From: Nitrosospira sp. NpAV
GTDB lineage: Bacteria > Pseudomonadota > Gammaproteobacteria > Burkholderiales > Nitrosomonadaceae
NCBI RefSeq assembly: GCF_000832065.1
Contig: NZ_JXQM01000021.1
Coordinates: forward strand, 62,001 to 126,000
Direction: 5' to 3'
Length of the DNA: 64,000 bases
Below are positions 56,173-64,000 of the stretch, one piece after another. Both the position numbers and the translations under genes were made by a program. Numbering within the stretch: the first letter of the stretch is position 1; each line of letters begins with the position of its first letter. The notes beneath the pieces are model-generated. The model was not told the origin of the DNA. It worked only from the letters and a program-made list of their open reading frames with translations, and searched no databases.

Positions 56173-56636
56173 TGCGAATCTCCCTTTACAGGTACCTGTT
56201 TCCGAAATTTCACGATGACGTAATTTGAACCTGATTTTTCCATGAAGAACTCCACCGCATCGCCTTCCTTCACATGATCGGCTAACGCGCGTTCCTTGAG
56301 GCGAAAAGGCATGGTCATTCTTGGCCAATCCAGCGCGGGAATAGGATCGTGATCGATTTTTACCGTGGCTTTGGCCCTATCCACATGCAAGACGACTCCC
56401 TTCGCCGGAATGAGATCCGAAGATGTCGTATTTCCGGATACACCCGCAACGACTGTGCGCTCGTTTTTTTCCAGCATGGGTTCTTGCTTCGGGGAAAGCC
56501 GTTTATCGGGAACTGCTGACCCGGACTGAGTCGAGAAAGCAACCCGCACCGTATCGGCCGGAGCTGCGAGTGTTGGAGCAGCTATGGATGCGAATACCAG
56601 CCCCAAGTGCAACATGACAGAGAACGGAATATTCAT
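56169..56636 (-). CDS. cusF: CusF-like periplasmic copper-binding protein
   Basis: 155 residues: signal peptide (ending LAA/PAD), a 60-residue linker, and the CusF OB fold with VVLHVDRAKATVKIDHDPIP, a following WPRMTMPFRLKE and VKEGDAVEFFMEKSG. The His, Trp and two Met of the Cu(I)/Ag(I) site are present. It carries periplasmic copper to CusB. AGGAGG precedes the ATG, and its stop overlaps the cusC start. Confidence 0.9.
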   Translation of the reverse strand: MNIPFSVMLHLGLVFASIAAPTLAAPADTVRVAFSTQSGSAVPDKRLSPKQEPMLEKNERTVVAGVSGNTTSSDLIPAKGVVLHVDRAKATVKIDHDPIPALDWPRMTMPFRLKERALADHVKEGDAVEFFMEKSGSNYVIVKFRKQVPVKGDSH

Positions 56637-56815
56637 TCTGACCTCCTGGAAATTTGTAACCGCTGCGATACCGCGTCCGCAATGGCCGGATAGCGGTTAC
56701 CGCTTACGACCTGTCGAACCTTGCACCGCAAAGGCGCTGCGCTCGGATGCAGGCTCAATAAAAGTTAAAAACGATGGTTTGCCCTTGTTACAGGCGGATT
56801 TCTTCTGTCGAAGAA

Positions 56816-57187
56816 TTAAGCGAGAGGAGGATGCTGCGGTTGCTGAAGAATGGCTGAAGTAAAGCGGGAGTCAAAAGCGGTGGCGTAAGAGAAGCTGCTG
56901 GTGGAGATCAACGAGGCGTGTGTTGCGGGAAGCAGTGTACTGAAACTTGCGTAGCAAGGGAGGCTTTCACACGGCAGGCTGGATGTCATGTCACTGGGTG
57001 CATTGTGCGTCGCCGAAGCTTCCTCACCCTCATCGTGAAGGTCGCAAGGGGCAGTAACGGCGGGAATATCAAGGCTTGCGCCCATTTGCTTCGCCTGCAC
57101 GCACAACGGCATGATGGCGGCGATCGCGCCTTGCAGCGGGAGCCACAGCATGATTAAAACCAGTAGAAGCTTTCGTCCGGACACCAT
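56816..57187 (-). CDS. Small secreted protein at the head of the cus cluster
   Basis: 123 residues with a signal peptide (LLLVLIMLWLPLQGAIAAIM) and a mature part rich in Ser, Ala and His with cysteines (PLCVQAK, PCDLHDEGEE, PCESLPCYASF). It resembles small Cys/His secreted proteins often placed first in copper clusters (DUF2946-like), but I cannot confirm the family. Possibly a periplasmic copper binder. The ATG at 57187 (MVSGRKLLL) is chosen to start at the signal peptide; no strong ribosome site. It is divergent from the helicase gene. Confidence 0.6.
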   Translation of the reverse strand: MVSGRKLLLVLIMLWLPLQGAIAAIMPLCVQAKQMGASLDIPAVTAPCDLHDEGEEASATHNAPSDMTSSLPCESLPCYASFSTLLPATHASLISTSSFSYATAFDSRFTSAILQQPQHPPLA

Positions 57188-57320
57188 GATAGTCTCAGTA
57201 TAGGTGACTTTTCCTGTGAGAGGCAAGCTGTCTGTAAGCGAGACCCCGTTTTATGGTCGCACTAAATTGGATAAATACAAGATCCTGCACTATCATGGCA
57301 CCCATTCGCCCCCCTTCTCC

Positions 57321-59288
57321 ATGCCTGATATCGACTCATTTTTTGCGCCCACCGGTCCGCTTGGCAAAACCGTGCCGGGCTATCGCATGCGCGCGCAGCA
57401 ACTGGAAATGGCACAGGCAATTGCGGGCACCATCGCCGCCAATACCATCCTCGTTGCCGAGGCGGGTACCGGCACAGGCAAGACCTTTGCCTATCTGGTG
57501 CCGGCGTTGCTGGCGGGGGGCAAGGTGATTATTTCCACCGGTACCAAAACCCTGCAAGACCAGCTTTTCAATCGCGATATTCCTACTGTGCGGGCCGCGC
57601 TCAAGGCGCCGGTTACCGTGGCGTTATTGAAAGGGCGCGCCAACTATGTGTGCCATTATCATCTGGAGCGCACATTGCAGGATGGGCGCGCAAGCTTTGC
57701 CAGCCGTGAGGAAGCGAAGTATCTGCAGCTGATCGAGCGTTATGCGGGTGTGACCCAAAGCGGCGATAAAAGCGGTCTGAGCGAAGTGCCTGAAAACGCC
57801 GAAGTCTGGCAACGGGTAACTTCAACGCGCGACAATTGCCTGGGTTCCGATTGCCCGAACTATAAGAATTGCTTCGTCATGGAGGCGCGCAAACAGGCGC
57901 TTGCGGCGGATGTGGTGGTTGTCAATCACCATCTTTTTTTCGCCGACGTGATGCTGCGTGACGAAGGATTGTCGGAACTGCTGCCCGCCTGCAACACGGT
58001 GATATTCGACGAGGCCCATCAATTGCCCGAAACCGCAAGCCTGTTTTTCGGCGAATCGGTGAGCACCAGTCAATTGCTGGAGCTCGCTCGCGATGCCGAG
58101 GCCGAAGCACTGCTGGGCGCGAAGGATTTTGCCGCTCTGCCCCCGGCTATTGCGGCAATGGAAAAATCGGCGCGTGATTTGCGCCTGACAATAGAAGGCG
58201 AGAATACGCGCATGCCGCTGGCCGCGGTGATGCAAAACGGCAAATTCGGTGGCGCGCTGAATGAATTGATAGGCAACCTCGATGCGCTGGGCGCAATGCT
58301 GGAAACCCAGGCAGAGCGCTCAGAGGGGCTGGAGAACTGCTGGCAGCGCGCGCGTGAAATTGCCGGCGATATCAAGCGTTGGCGCGACCAGGCCGAAGCC
58401 GAGGGATTCGTGCGCTGGGTGGAAGTGTTCAGCCACGCGCTGCAACTCAATGCCACCCCGCTTTCCATTGCGGAAATATTCAACAAGCAATTGAGCGGTT
58501 CGCCGCGTGCCTGGGTTTTCACCTCCGCCACATTATCGGTAAAAGGCGATTTCTCGCATTACAATAGTGAAATGGGCTTGAGCACGGCGTCGAGTGCCGC
58601 GCAATCCGCCTGCTGGGAAAGCCCCTTCGATTTCGCCAATCAAGCTCTGCTCTATGTGCCAGCCGGCCTGCCCGAACCGAACAGCCGCGAATACACCGAA
58701 GAAGTTGTCAAAGCGGTGCTGCCGGTACTGAAGGCGAGCCGCGGCCGCGCATTTTTCCTGTGCACCAGCCTGCGGGCGATGCAACGCGTGCACGAATTGC
58801 TGCTGGTGGCGTTTGAGCGCGAGAAACTCGACTACCCCATACTCTTGCAAGGCCAGGGTTCGCGCTCCCACATGCTCGAACGCTTCCGCAAAATGGGCAA
58901 TGCCGTGCTGATCGGCAGCCAATCCTTCTGGGAAGGCGTGGATGTGCGCGGCGAGGCGTTATCGCTGGTGGTGATCGACAAACTGCCCTTCGCGCCGCCT
59001 GATGATCCGGTGCTCTCGGCGCGCATCGAGAAAATCAACAAGGAAGGACGCAATGCCTTCATGGAGTATCAACTGCCACGCGCCGTCATCAATCTCAAGC
59101 AAGGAGCGGGACGGCTGATTCGCGACGAGACCGACCATGGCGTATTGATGATCTGCGACCCGCGCCTCATCACCAAAGCCTATGGCAAAAGGATCTGGCA
59201 AAGCCTGCCACCGATGAAGCGCACGCGTGAGTTGTCGGAAGTGGAGGAATTCTTTACGAGAAGTGATGCGCTCGCTCAAAGCGAATAA
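57321..59288 (+). CDS. dinG: DinG/YoaA-family iron-sulfur DNA helicase
   Basis: 655 residues, XPD-like superfamily 2. Walker A AGTGTGKT at 48-55; four cysteines for a 4Fe-4S cluster at 111, 173, 178 and 184 (NYVCHYHLE, DNCLGSDCPNYKNC); DEAH at 230-233; and the C-terminal motifs FFLCTSLRAMQRVHELL, GSQSFWEGVDV and QGAGRLIRDETD. Length fits YoaA better than DinG. It unwinds DNA in repair and restart of blocked replication. The ATG at 57321 fits family N-termini; the frame opens at 57204. Monocistronic. Confidence 0.92.
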   Translation: MPDIDSFFAPTGPLGKTVPGYRMRAQQLEMAQAIAGTIAANTILVAEAGTGTGKTFAYLVPALLAGGKVIISTGTKTLQDQLFNRDIPTVRAALKAPVTVALLKGRANYVCHYHLERTLQDGRASFASREEAKYLQLIERYAGVTQSGDKSGLSEVPENAEVWQRVTSTRDNCLGSDCPNYKNCFVMEARKQALAADVVVVNHHLFFADVMLRDEGLSELLPACNTVIFDEAHQLPETASLFFGESVSTSQLLELARDAEAEALLGAKDFAALPPAIAAMEKSARDLRLTIEGENTRMPLAAVMQNGKFGGALNELIGNLDALGAMLETQAERSEGLENCWQRAREIAGDIKRWRDQAEAEGFVRWVEVFSHALQLNATPLSIAEIFNKQLSGSPRAWVFTSATLSVKGDFSHYNSEMGLSTASSAAQSACWESPFDFANQALLYVPAGLPEPNSREYTEEVVKAVLPVLKASRGRAFFLCTSLRAMQRVHELLLVAFEREKLDYPILLQGQGSRSHMLERFRKMGNAVLIGSQSFWEGVDVRGEALSLVVIDKLPFAPPDDPVLSARIEKINKEGRNAFMEYQLPRAVINLKQGAGRLIRDETDHGVLMICDPRLITKAYGKRIWQSLPPMKRTRELSEVEEFFTRSDALAQSE

Positions 59289-59313
59289 TATAAGCTCGAT
59301 TCCGTATTTATTC

Positions 59314-60099
59314 TTATGAAGACTGCTGCATCCGTGGCCTGGAGCGGTAGAGGACGGCGAGTAGACCGATGCCAAGGAGAATCCAGGCGGAAGGCTCGGG
59401 TACGAGCGTTACTGATGCGGAGGCGTAACCTTCGGGCCAACCGTTACCATACACAGTCCAGTGATGCGTCAAGGTTAAATCGGCGCCAGGGGTTATTTGC
59501 GAAACATCAACCGGCCTCGTTAGGTCGCTTAAAATCGTTAGGTCGCTTAAAACAATGTTCGGATTTGGGCGGCCAGTGATAAAGTCTCCTTCTGCAAAGT
59601 CACCCGTAACACTCAATTCTCCTCCATCGACATTAACAGTTCCTTGCGCAATCATCTTATTGGAGTTTGTTTCAAAGAACTGAAAGCTGTATTGGGCGTT
59701 GCCCGCTCCCGCCGCCGATAGCTGAACGGAGGGAAGGAGAATATTCTGCGATCCATCGTTCCCTGTTTTTACAAAATCCGCAAAGCTCGCATGGATGGCG
59801 ACAAAACCATTCGCTCCGAATGAATCTGATCCTCCCCCCTCCCCGACTGCCTCACCGAAAACTTTTAAATCCGGCTGTACTGAAGCGCGAGCTACACCAT
59901 AGCCTCCTAGACCCGCACCGACCGCTCGAGTGCTAAGCGTCGTGGAGAGGCTTCCTTCTACGCTGTCCATATCCTGAACAGGCTCAAGGAATGAACTTGC
60001 TGCAAAAGCGTGAACGCTCAACTCCGCTGTCTTGGCCAAGGCGGGAGGGTTGAAAATCAATGACAGAATGAATAAGGGAAGAGAGATCTTAATCGGCAT
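59314..60099 (-). CDS. PEP-CTERM protein with an in-frame 18-bp duplication
   Basis: 261 residues: signal peptide (ending ALA/KTAEL), a Gly/Ala/Ser-rich beta domain (STRAVGAGLGGYGVARASVQ, GANGFVAIHASFADFV), and the tail VPEPSAWILLGIGLLAVLY plus RSRPR. An 18-base tandem duplication (59519-59554) doubles a six-residue piece, giving LSDLTILSDLT. No function recognised. It follows the two HAF-repeat genes on the same strand, separated from them by a strong terminator. Confidence 0.82.
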   Translation of the reverse strand: MPIKISLPLFILSLIFNPPALAKTAELSVHAFAASSFLEPVQDMDSVEGSLSTTLSTRAVGAGLGGYGVARASVQPDLKVFGEAVGEGGGSDSFGANGFVAIHASFADFVKTGNDGSQNILLPSVQLSAAGAGNAQYSFQFFETNSNKMIAQGTVNVDGGELSVTGDFAEGDFITGRPNPNIVLSDLTILSDLTRPVDVSQITPGADLTLTHHWTVYGNGWPEGYASASVTLVPEPSAWILLGIGLLAVLYRSRPRMQQSS

Positions 60100-60109
60100 G
60101 ATCGCTAGC

Positions 60110-60140
60110 TAAAAAATTGTTCCGATCCTGGACCGGAACA
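60110..60140 (-). terminator. Rho-independent terminator after HAF-repeat gene 2
   Basis: On the minus strand TGTTCCG and CGGAACA pair around nine bases and are followed by ATTTTTT. It lies 43 bases beyond the stop at 60183 and ends that transcript before the next PEP-CTERM gene. Confidence 0.85.
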
Positions 60141-60182
60141 TGACTGCTGTTTCCTCAATTGTTGCCCTATTGATGCGGACCT

Positions 60183-61337
60183 CTAAGCCGACGCTCCGTT
60201 GCGCCTTGCCATGAAGCCGACCAGGCCCAATCCGGCCAGCATCAGGGCGCAGGATGCCGGCTCCGGGATAGTAGAAATGAGAGTAGCGATTACCTGCCCC
60301 TGATTATTGATCCCCTGAGCATTGCTTAGATAGCTCCCACTTGAAAGATCTGCAATCGAATTAAGATCGATCATTCCCACGCCGTCGGGACCGGTGATGA
60401 AGGCGTGGTGAAAACCATCTCTGGAATAACTGACTCCCACTACCTGCCCGGAATCGTTGATACCGTTAGCTTCGCTTTGAAACCCGTCCAGTGTGCCAAG
60501 ATCGGTCATTTCCATGCCGTTGGGACCAGTGATGAAGGCGTGGCTAAAACCATCTACGCTACTCCATCCTGCCACCTGTCCGGATTCGTTGATAGCGGAA
60601 GCTTCGCTGACAAGCCCACCCAACGTGCCGAGGTCGGTCATCCCCACGCCGTCGGGTCCGGTTATGAAGGCACGGCCATAATTAATGAGGTTACCGTATT
60701 CATCATAATCGACTACATGGTAATTTCCCGCCACCTGTCCGGAATCGTTGATGCCTTGAGGGGCTTTTTCGCCGAGATCGGTTATCCCTGCGCCATTAGG
60801 CCCGGTGATAAAGCCGCGCCAAGAAAGATCTACTATATTGGAAGCTTGTCCCACCACCTGTCCGGAATCGTTGATACCATAATAACCGAAGCCGCCCTCC
60901 GTGCCAAGATCAGTCATCCCTACGCCATTAGGTCCGGTGATGAAGCCATGCGGGCCTCCATCCGCGGCTATACTTGTTCCCGCTACCTGTCCGGAGTTAT
61001 TGATGCTGCGGGCTTCGCTGTAATTCCCGCCCAGCGTGCCAAGATCGGTTACCCCTACGCCATTAGGTCCGGTAATGAAGACATGTATATGACCATCAAA
61101 GATACTCCTTCCCACTACCTGTCCGGAATCGTTGATGCCGAAAGCGACGTTGTTGTAATTCCCCCCTCTCGTGTCAAGATAGGTTATTTTGCCGTCAGGA
61201 TTCACGATGACTTGGGCCTCACGAGTGTTTTGGGCAAAGGCCGAAGACGCGAAGCCGCCACCAGCACTAATGCCAAGGGCTATCGCAAGGATTAAACCAT
61301 GGGCTCCGCGAGCCTCAAAGATGCGGATGATTTTCAT
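60183..61337 (-). CDS. HAF-repeat PEP-CTERM protein, copy 2
   Basis: 384 residues: a signal region (RGAHGLILAIALGISAGGGF), then seven repeats of about 45 residues, each with HAFITGPNGVGMTDLGTLGG and [GS]IN[DN]SGQVVG (HAF-type repeats, predicted beta-propeller-like blades), and the tail IPEPASCALMLAGLGLVGF then MARRN. Exported and surface-displayed through exosortase. GGAG nine bases before 61337 fixes the start. It is a close paralogue of the 61522 gene in tandem; the shared N-terminus (MKIIRIFEARGA) shows recent duplication. Confidence 0.88.
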   Translation of the reverse strand: MKIIRIFEARGAHGLILAIALGISAGGGFASSAFAQNTREAQVIVNPDGKITYLDTRGGNYNNVAFGINDSGQVVGRSIFDGHIHVFITGPNGVGVTDLGTLGGNYSEARSINNSGQVAGTSIAADGGPHGFITGPNGVGMTDLGTEGGFGYYGINDSGQVVGQASNIVDLSWRGFITGPNGAGITDLGEKAPQGINDSGQVAGNYHVVDYDEYGNLINYGRAFITGPDGVGMTDLGTLGGLVSEASAINESGQVAGWSSVDGFSHAFITGPNGMEMTDLGTLDGFQSEANGINDSGQVVGVSYSRDGFHHAFITGPDGVGMIDLNSIADLSSGSYLSNAQGINNQGQVIATLISTIPEPASCALMLAGLGLVGFMARRNGASA

Positions 61338-61521
61338 GGGAATCGCTCCGGTAAAGATCGAACAATTGATGAGCAAAACCTATCTCTATTGCCAGTATTC
61401 CGTCTATCATCAGGAAAATGATAGGGAACACTGGATACCTTGCATCGCGAAGCAACGGGAAGTTTTGACCGTCATGGTTTCCTAGAGCAAGCATCCGCTC
61501 CATCCCTGATGCGGGTCCCCT

Positions 61522-62652
61522 CTAAGCTGACGCTCCGTTGCGCCTGGCCATGAAGCCGAGCAGACTCAATCCGGCCAGCATCAGGGCGTAGGATGCGGGC
61601 TCCGGGACTATCGTGGCAATCACCTGCCCCTCATTATTGATCCCCTGAGCACTGGTTAGGTTGCTCCCACTTGGGAGATCCGCAATCGAATTAAGATCGA
61701 TCATCCCTACGCCATTGGGCCCGGTGATGAAGGCGTGATCATCATTATCACTTGCGTATCTACTGTATCCCACCACTTGCCCGGAATCGTTGATGCCGTA
61801 TGCAACGCTGACAGGTCCGCCCAGTGTGCCAAGATCGGTCATTCCTACGCCATTGGGCCCGGTGATGAAGGCATGAACAATATCAGGTGCGACCTCAGAG
61901 TATCCCACCACCTGTCCGGAATTGTTAATACCGAAAGCGTGGGTATTTCGCCCACCCAGCGTCCCAAGATCCGTCATTCCTACACCATTCGGTCCGGTGA
62001 TAAAAGCGTGCGTGGTAAAAGTGTTAGCGGTTTGGCTGTTTCCCACCACCTGTCCGGAATTGTTGATGTCAAGACCAACGCTATGGACAAACCCGCTCAG
62101 GGTGCCAAGATCGGTCATCCCTACGCCATTAGGCCCAGTGATGAAGGCGTGGCTATAACCACCATTTATCTTGTTACTGCCGGATCCTGTCACCTGTCCG
62201 GAATCATTGATGCCGTAAGCGTCGCTGAAGTCCAGCCCACCGAGATCGGTCATCCCTACGCCATTGGGCCCGGTGATGAATGCCTTGGCATGATTATCAC
62301 TGTTTCCCACTACCTGTCCGGAATTGTTGATACCGAAGGCGTAGCTATAACGCGCGCCCTGCGTGCCAAGGTCGGTCATCCCTATGCCGTCGGGCCCGGT
62401 GATGAAGGCGTGGGCAGTATAAGGTGCGACATCAGAGAATCCCGCCACCTGTCCGGAATCGTTGATACTGCGAGCATCGGTGAAAAACTCGCCCAGCGAG
62501 CCGAGATCCCTCACCTTGCCGTCAGGATTCACGATAACCGCGGGATGGGCGAAGGCCGAAGACACGAAGCCACCACCAACACTGATGCCAAGGCTTATCG
62601 CAAGGATTAAACCACGAGCCCCACGGGCTTCAAAGATGCGGATGATTTTCAT
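61522..62652 (-). CDS. HAF-repeat PEP-CTERM protein, copy 1
   Basis: 376 residues with the same plan as its downstream paralogue: N-terminus MKIIRIFEARGARGLILAIS, seven SGQV repeats with HAFITGPNGVGMTDLGTL blocks, and the tail VPEPASYALMLAGLSLLGF then MARRN. The repeats differ in number of residues between blocks, so expansion and loss of units has occurred since duplication. GGAG lies upstream. Function unknown; repeats of this sort occur in secreted proteins of varied roles. Confidence 0.88.
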   Translation of the reverse strand: MKIIRIFEARGARGLILAISLGISVGGGFVSSAFAHPAVIVNPDGKVRDLGSLGEFFTDARSINDSGQVAGFSDVAPYTAHAFITGPDGIGMTDLGTQGARYSYAFGINNSGQVVGNSDNHAKAFITGPNGVGMTDLGGLDFSDAYGINDSGQVTGSGSNKINGGYSHAFITGPNGVGMTDLGTLSGFVHSVGLDINNSGQVVGNSQTANTFTTHAFITGPNGVGMTDLGTLGGRNTHAFGINNSGQVVGYSEVAPDIVHAFITGPNGVGMTDLGTLGGPVSVAYGINDSGQVVGYSRYASDNDDHAFITGPNGVGMIDLNSIADLPSGSNLTSAQGINNEGQVIATIVPEPASYALMLAGLSLLGFMARRNGASA

Positions 62653-63699
62653 GGGAGGCGCTCCGGTAAGATGGGCTCAAGCAGGCCGGCGCAAGGCGCA
62701 TTTGATAACCAGAAACATATCACCGACAGGATCGAGCCGTTGTTTAATAGGCGGACAAGATACTTTAACGACATATATACTTATATATCCATGATTTTTA
62801 CGACTGTAAATCTTCCGATCGGACTATAGCAAGCCCTCTCCTTTTCGGTGATGTGTTGATCCGGCATTGCCGGAAAGTGGCGCCCACAAATCCCTGCAGG
62901 TTTTCCTATTCCGGGTGCCAGGCATTTCTCTGTCACCCCGCGCACAGCAGAAGGCTGTCAATAATCAATGAGGATACGGAATGGCGCTTTCGAAGCAAGT
63001 GCGACAAATTGTCGCGCGGCAATATGCCGCATTCCTGCATCGATAAAAATCGATTATTCTGATGGCGGATACTATTTCAAGAGCTGGATAGTTGCCACGC
63101 TTAACAAGAGTGTCTGTCATTGCGATTCAAGTGTTGTCGCAAGCTTGTAGTTCCATGGTTGTTTTACGTGTTACTTTCCTTCAAATTCCGGGTTCGTCGC
63201 ACCTTGCTCTAGGTGTTACGAACCCTTCTCTTTTTCAGAAATATGACTTACTGCCATCGAGTGCGGGAATTTCTTGCATCAACTGTCTTTGATAAAACGA
63301 AATGCGGCAGCCCTCAATAGATGTCAGCCAACCCGATGATAAGTACTGCGCGCGAACGCTTCCACCCTCCCGGCAGCGCGCTATCCAACAATTTGCCCAG
63401 GTATCGTTCTGAGGGCAAGACGCACGGGAAAACAGGCATTTCCTTTCCATACAGCCTTAACATCTGGATTGCTCGATGACCTTTCTGGGCAAGGCCGAGA
63501 TGATGGCAATTGCCGGGCGGCCAAACGATCGCTGGGGCCAGGTCGGGTGTTGTTTAAGTGGATGGCAAGACTCTTTTCCAAGATCCAGTGTTGCTTTACT
63601 ATCAGTGAAATAGTTCGGTATTTCAGGGATTCCCAAGCTAAGATAGCCAGGCTGATAAGCAATGGAAAAGTCGTCACCCATCGCAATACGTCCCCCGAG
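62653..63699. other. Long gap without a recognisable gene
   Basis: About 1050 bases between the HAF pair and the XRE repressor. Several open frames of 60-100 codons exist on both strands but none shows a ribosome site together with a family pattern. It may be an eroded accessory region. No tRNA, rRNA or array seen. Confidence 0.45.
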
Positions 63700-63728
63700 T
63701 TTACAATATGTTAACCAATATTTAATAT
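63700..63728 (+). promoter_or_regulatory. Promoter of the XRE repressor with internal dyad
   Basis: TTTACA (63700-63705), 17 bases, TAATAT (63723-63728). AATAT and ATATT arms lie within and could bind the repressor itself. Confidence 0.5.
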
Positions 63729-63776
63729 CTATCCTGTCACGATGGAATGGCAAGATTATCAATCTTGAGATATAAG

Positions 63777-64000
63777 ATGAATATGGGACCGAGACTTATT
63801 GAATTGAGGCGTAAATACAAACTCAGCCAGACTCAGCTAGGGGAAATATGCGGGGTCTCGAAAGCCGCCGTGTCGCAATGGGAAACCGGTGTTTCCACGC
63901 CGGAAATCAGGAAGCTTCTCATTATCCGGTCCAAACTCGCTTTTTCCTTCGACTGGCTGATTACCGGCGAGGGCGAGATAGACTCTGATTTCCTTTCGGC
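63777..64000 (+). CDS. XRE-type HTH repressor (cut by right edge)
   Basis: 74 residues are visible, continuing past the edge. The N-terminal HTH_3 domain is complete: LIELRRKYKLSQTQLGEICG, then VSKAAVSQWETGVSTPEIRK, then FDWLITGEGE. The WLxTGEG ending is typical of phage-type CI/C2-like repressors whose C-terminal half is often a LexA-like peptidase. It may therefore mark the start of a prophage or accessory region to the right. Two ATGs are possible (63777, 63783). Confidence 0.85.
   Translation, partial: MNMGPRLIELRRKYKLSQTQLGEICGVSKAAVSQWETGVSTPEIRKLLIIRSKLAFSFDWLITGEGEIDSDFLS

Noticed and set aside
60405-62610. Long plus-strand frames opposite the HAF-repeat genes
   Set aside because: They repeat with the same period as the HAF units and arise because the repeats have no stop in that frame; signals and tails support the minus strand.
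63235-63762. Minus-strand genes before the XRE repressor
   Set aside because: Overlapping frames in different phases, no ribosome site, no recognisable family; one overlaps the repressor promoter.

Overview
The window looks like a chromosomal piece of a betaproteobacterial ammonia oxidiser of the Nitrosospira type. The evidence is a solitary amoC (ammonia monooxygenase subunit C, 22147-22956), eight secreted proteins with PEP-CTERM sorting tails, beta-type housekeeping genes (hrpA, an Mla-like lipid transporter, a DinG-family helicase, PPK2) and relics of several insertion sequences. No rRNA or tRNA gene was seen. Organism identity is inference from gene content.

Layout. 1-650: a LuxR-type regulator cut by the left edge, then a dispersed inverted-repeat element. 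1014-12893: hrpA; a three-gene Mla-type lipid-transport operon in which ATPase and MCE subunit are fused; a sugar-phosphate mutarotase; a DUF3293 gene overlapping a sugar acetyltransferase; an unknown periplasmic anchored protein with a structured leader; PPK2.

13009-28436 is the most coherent block and reads as a zinc-scarcity island. It has a ZrgA-like DUF2796 protein, an ABC ATPase, an ABC permease and a DUF3299 protein (resembling the Vibrio Zrg zinc importer); a ZnuD-like TonB receptor; a Fur/Zur-family repressor; a COG0523 GTPase; a DksA paralogue lacking half of its zinc cysteines; a DUF1826 protein; and three His-containing PEP-CTERM proteins, one resembling the all3515 'Zur-repressed' family. 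AT-rich palindromes overlap sigma70-like promoters in front of several of these genes. A PstS-like gene sits inside the importer operon, flanked by a second, decayed copy of the ATPase 3-prime end. The solitary amoC and a small envelope protein lie inside this block and share an unusual repeated leader element.

28536-36346: an MgtC/DUF4010 membrane protein, a small lipoprotein of a three-member family, an IS5-like transposase relic, a relic of an all3515-type gene, a YeeE/YedE pair, a PEP-CTERM protein, an MBL-rhodanese protein (sulfur metabolism), and an array of six 31-bp tandem repeats. 36347-43758: an MBL-fold gene of doubtful integrity and a complete RND efflux operon (pump, adaptor, outer-membrane factor with a repeat-bearing tail). 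43759-47570: an IS200 relic, small proteins and a PEP-CTERM protein. 47635-57187: a copper/silver resistance cluster on the minus strand (small secreted protein, CusF, CusC, CusB-CusF fusion, CusA, P1B ATPase). 57321-62652: a DinG/YoaA-like helicase and three PEP-CTERM genes, two of them tandem HAF-repeat paralogues. The right edge cuts an XRE-type repressor.
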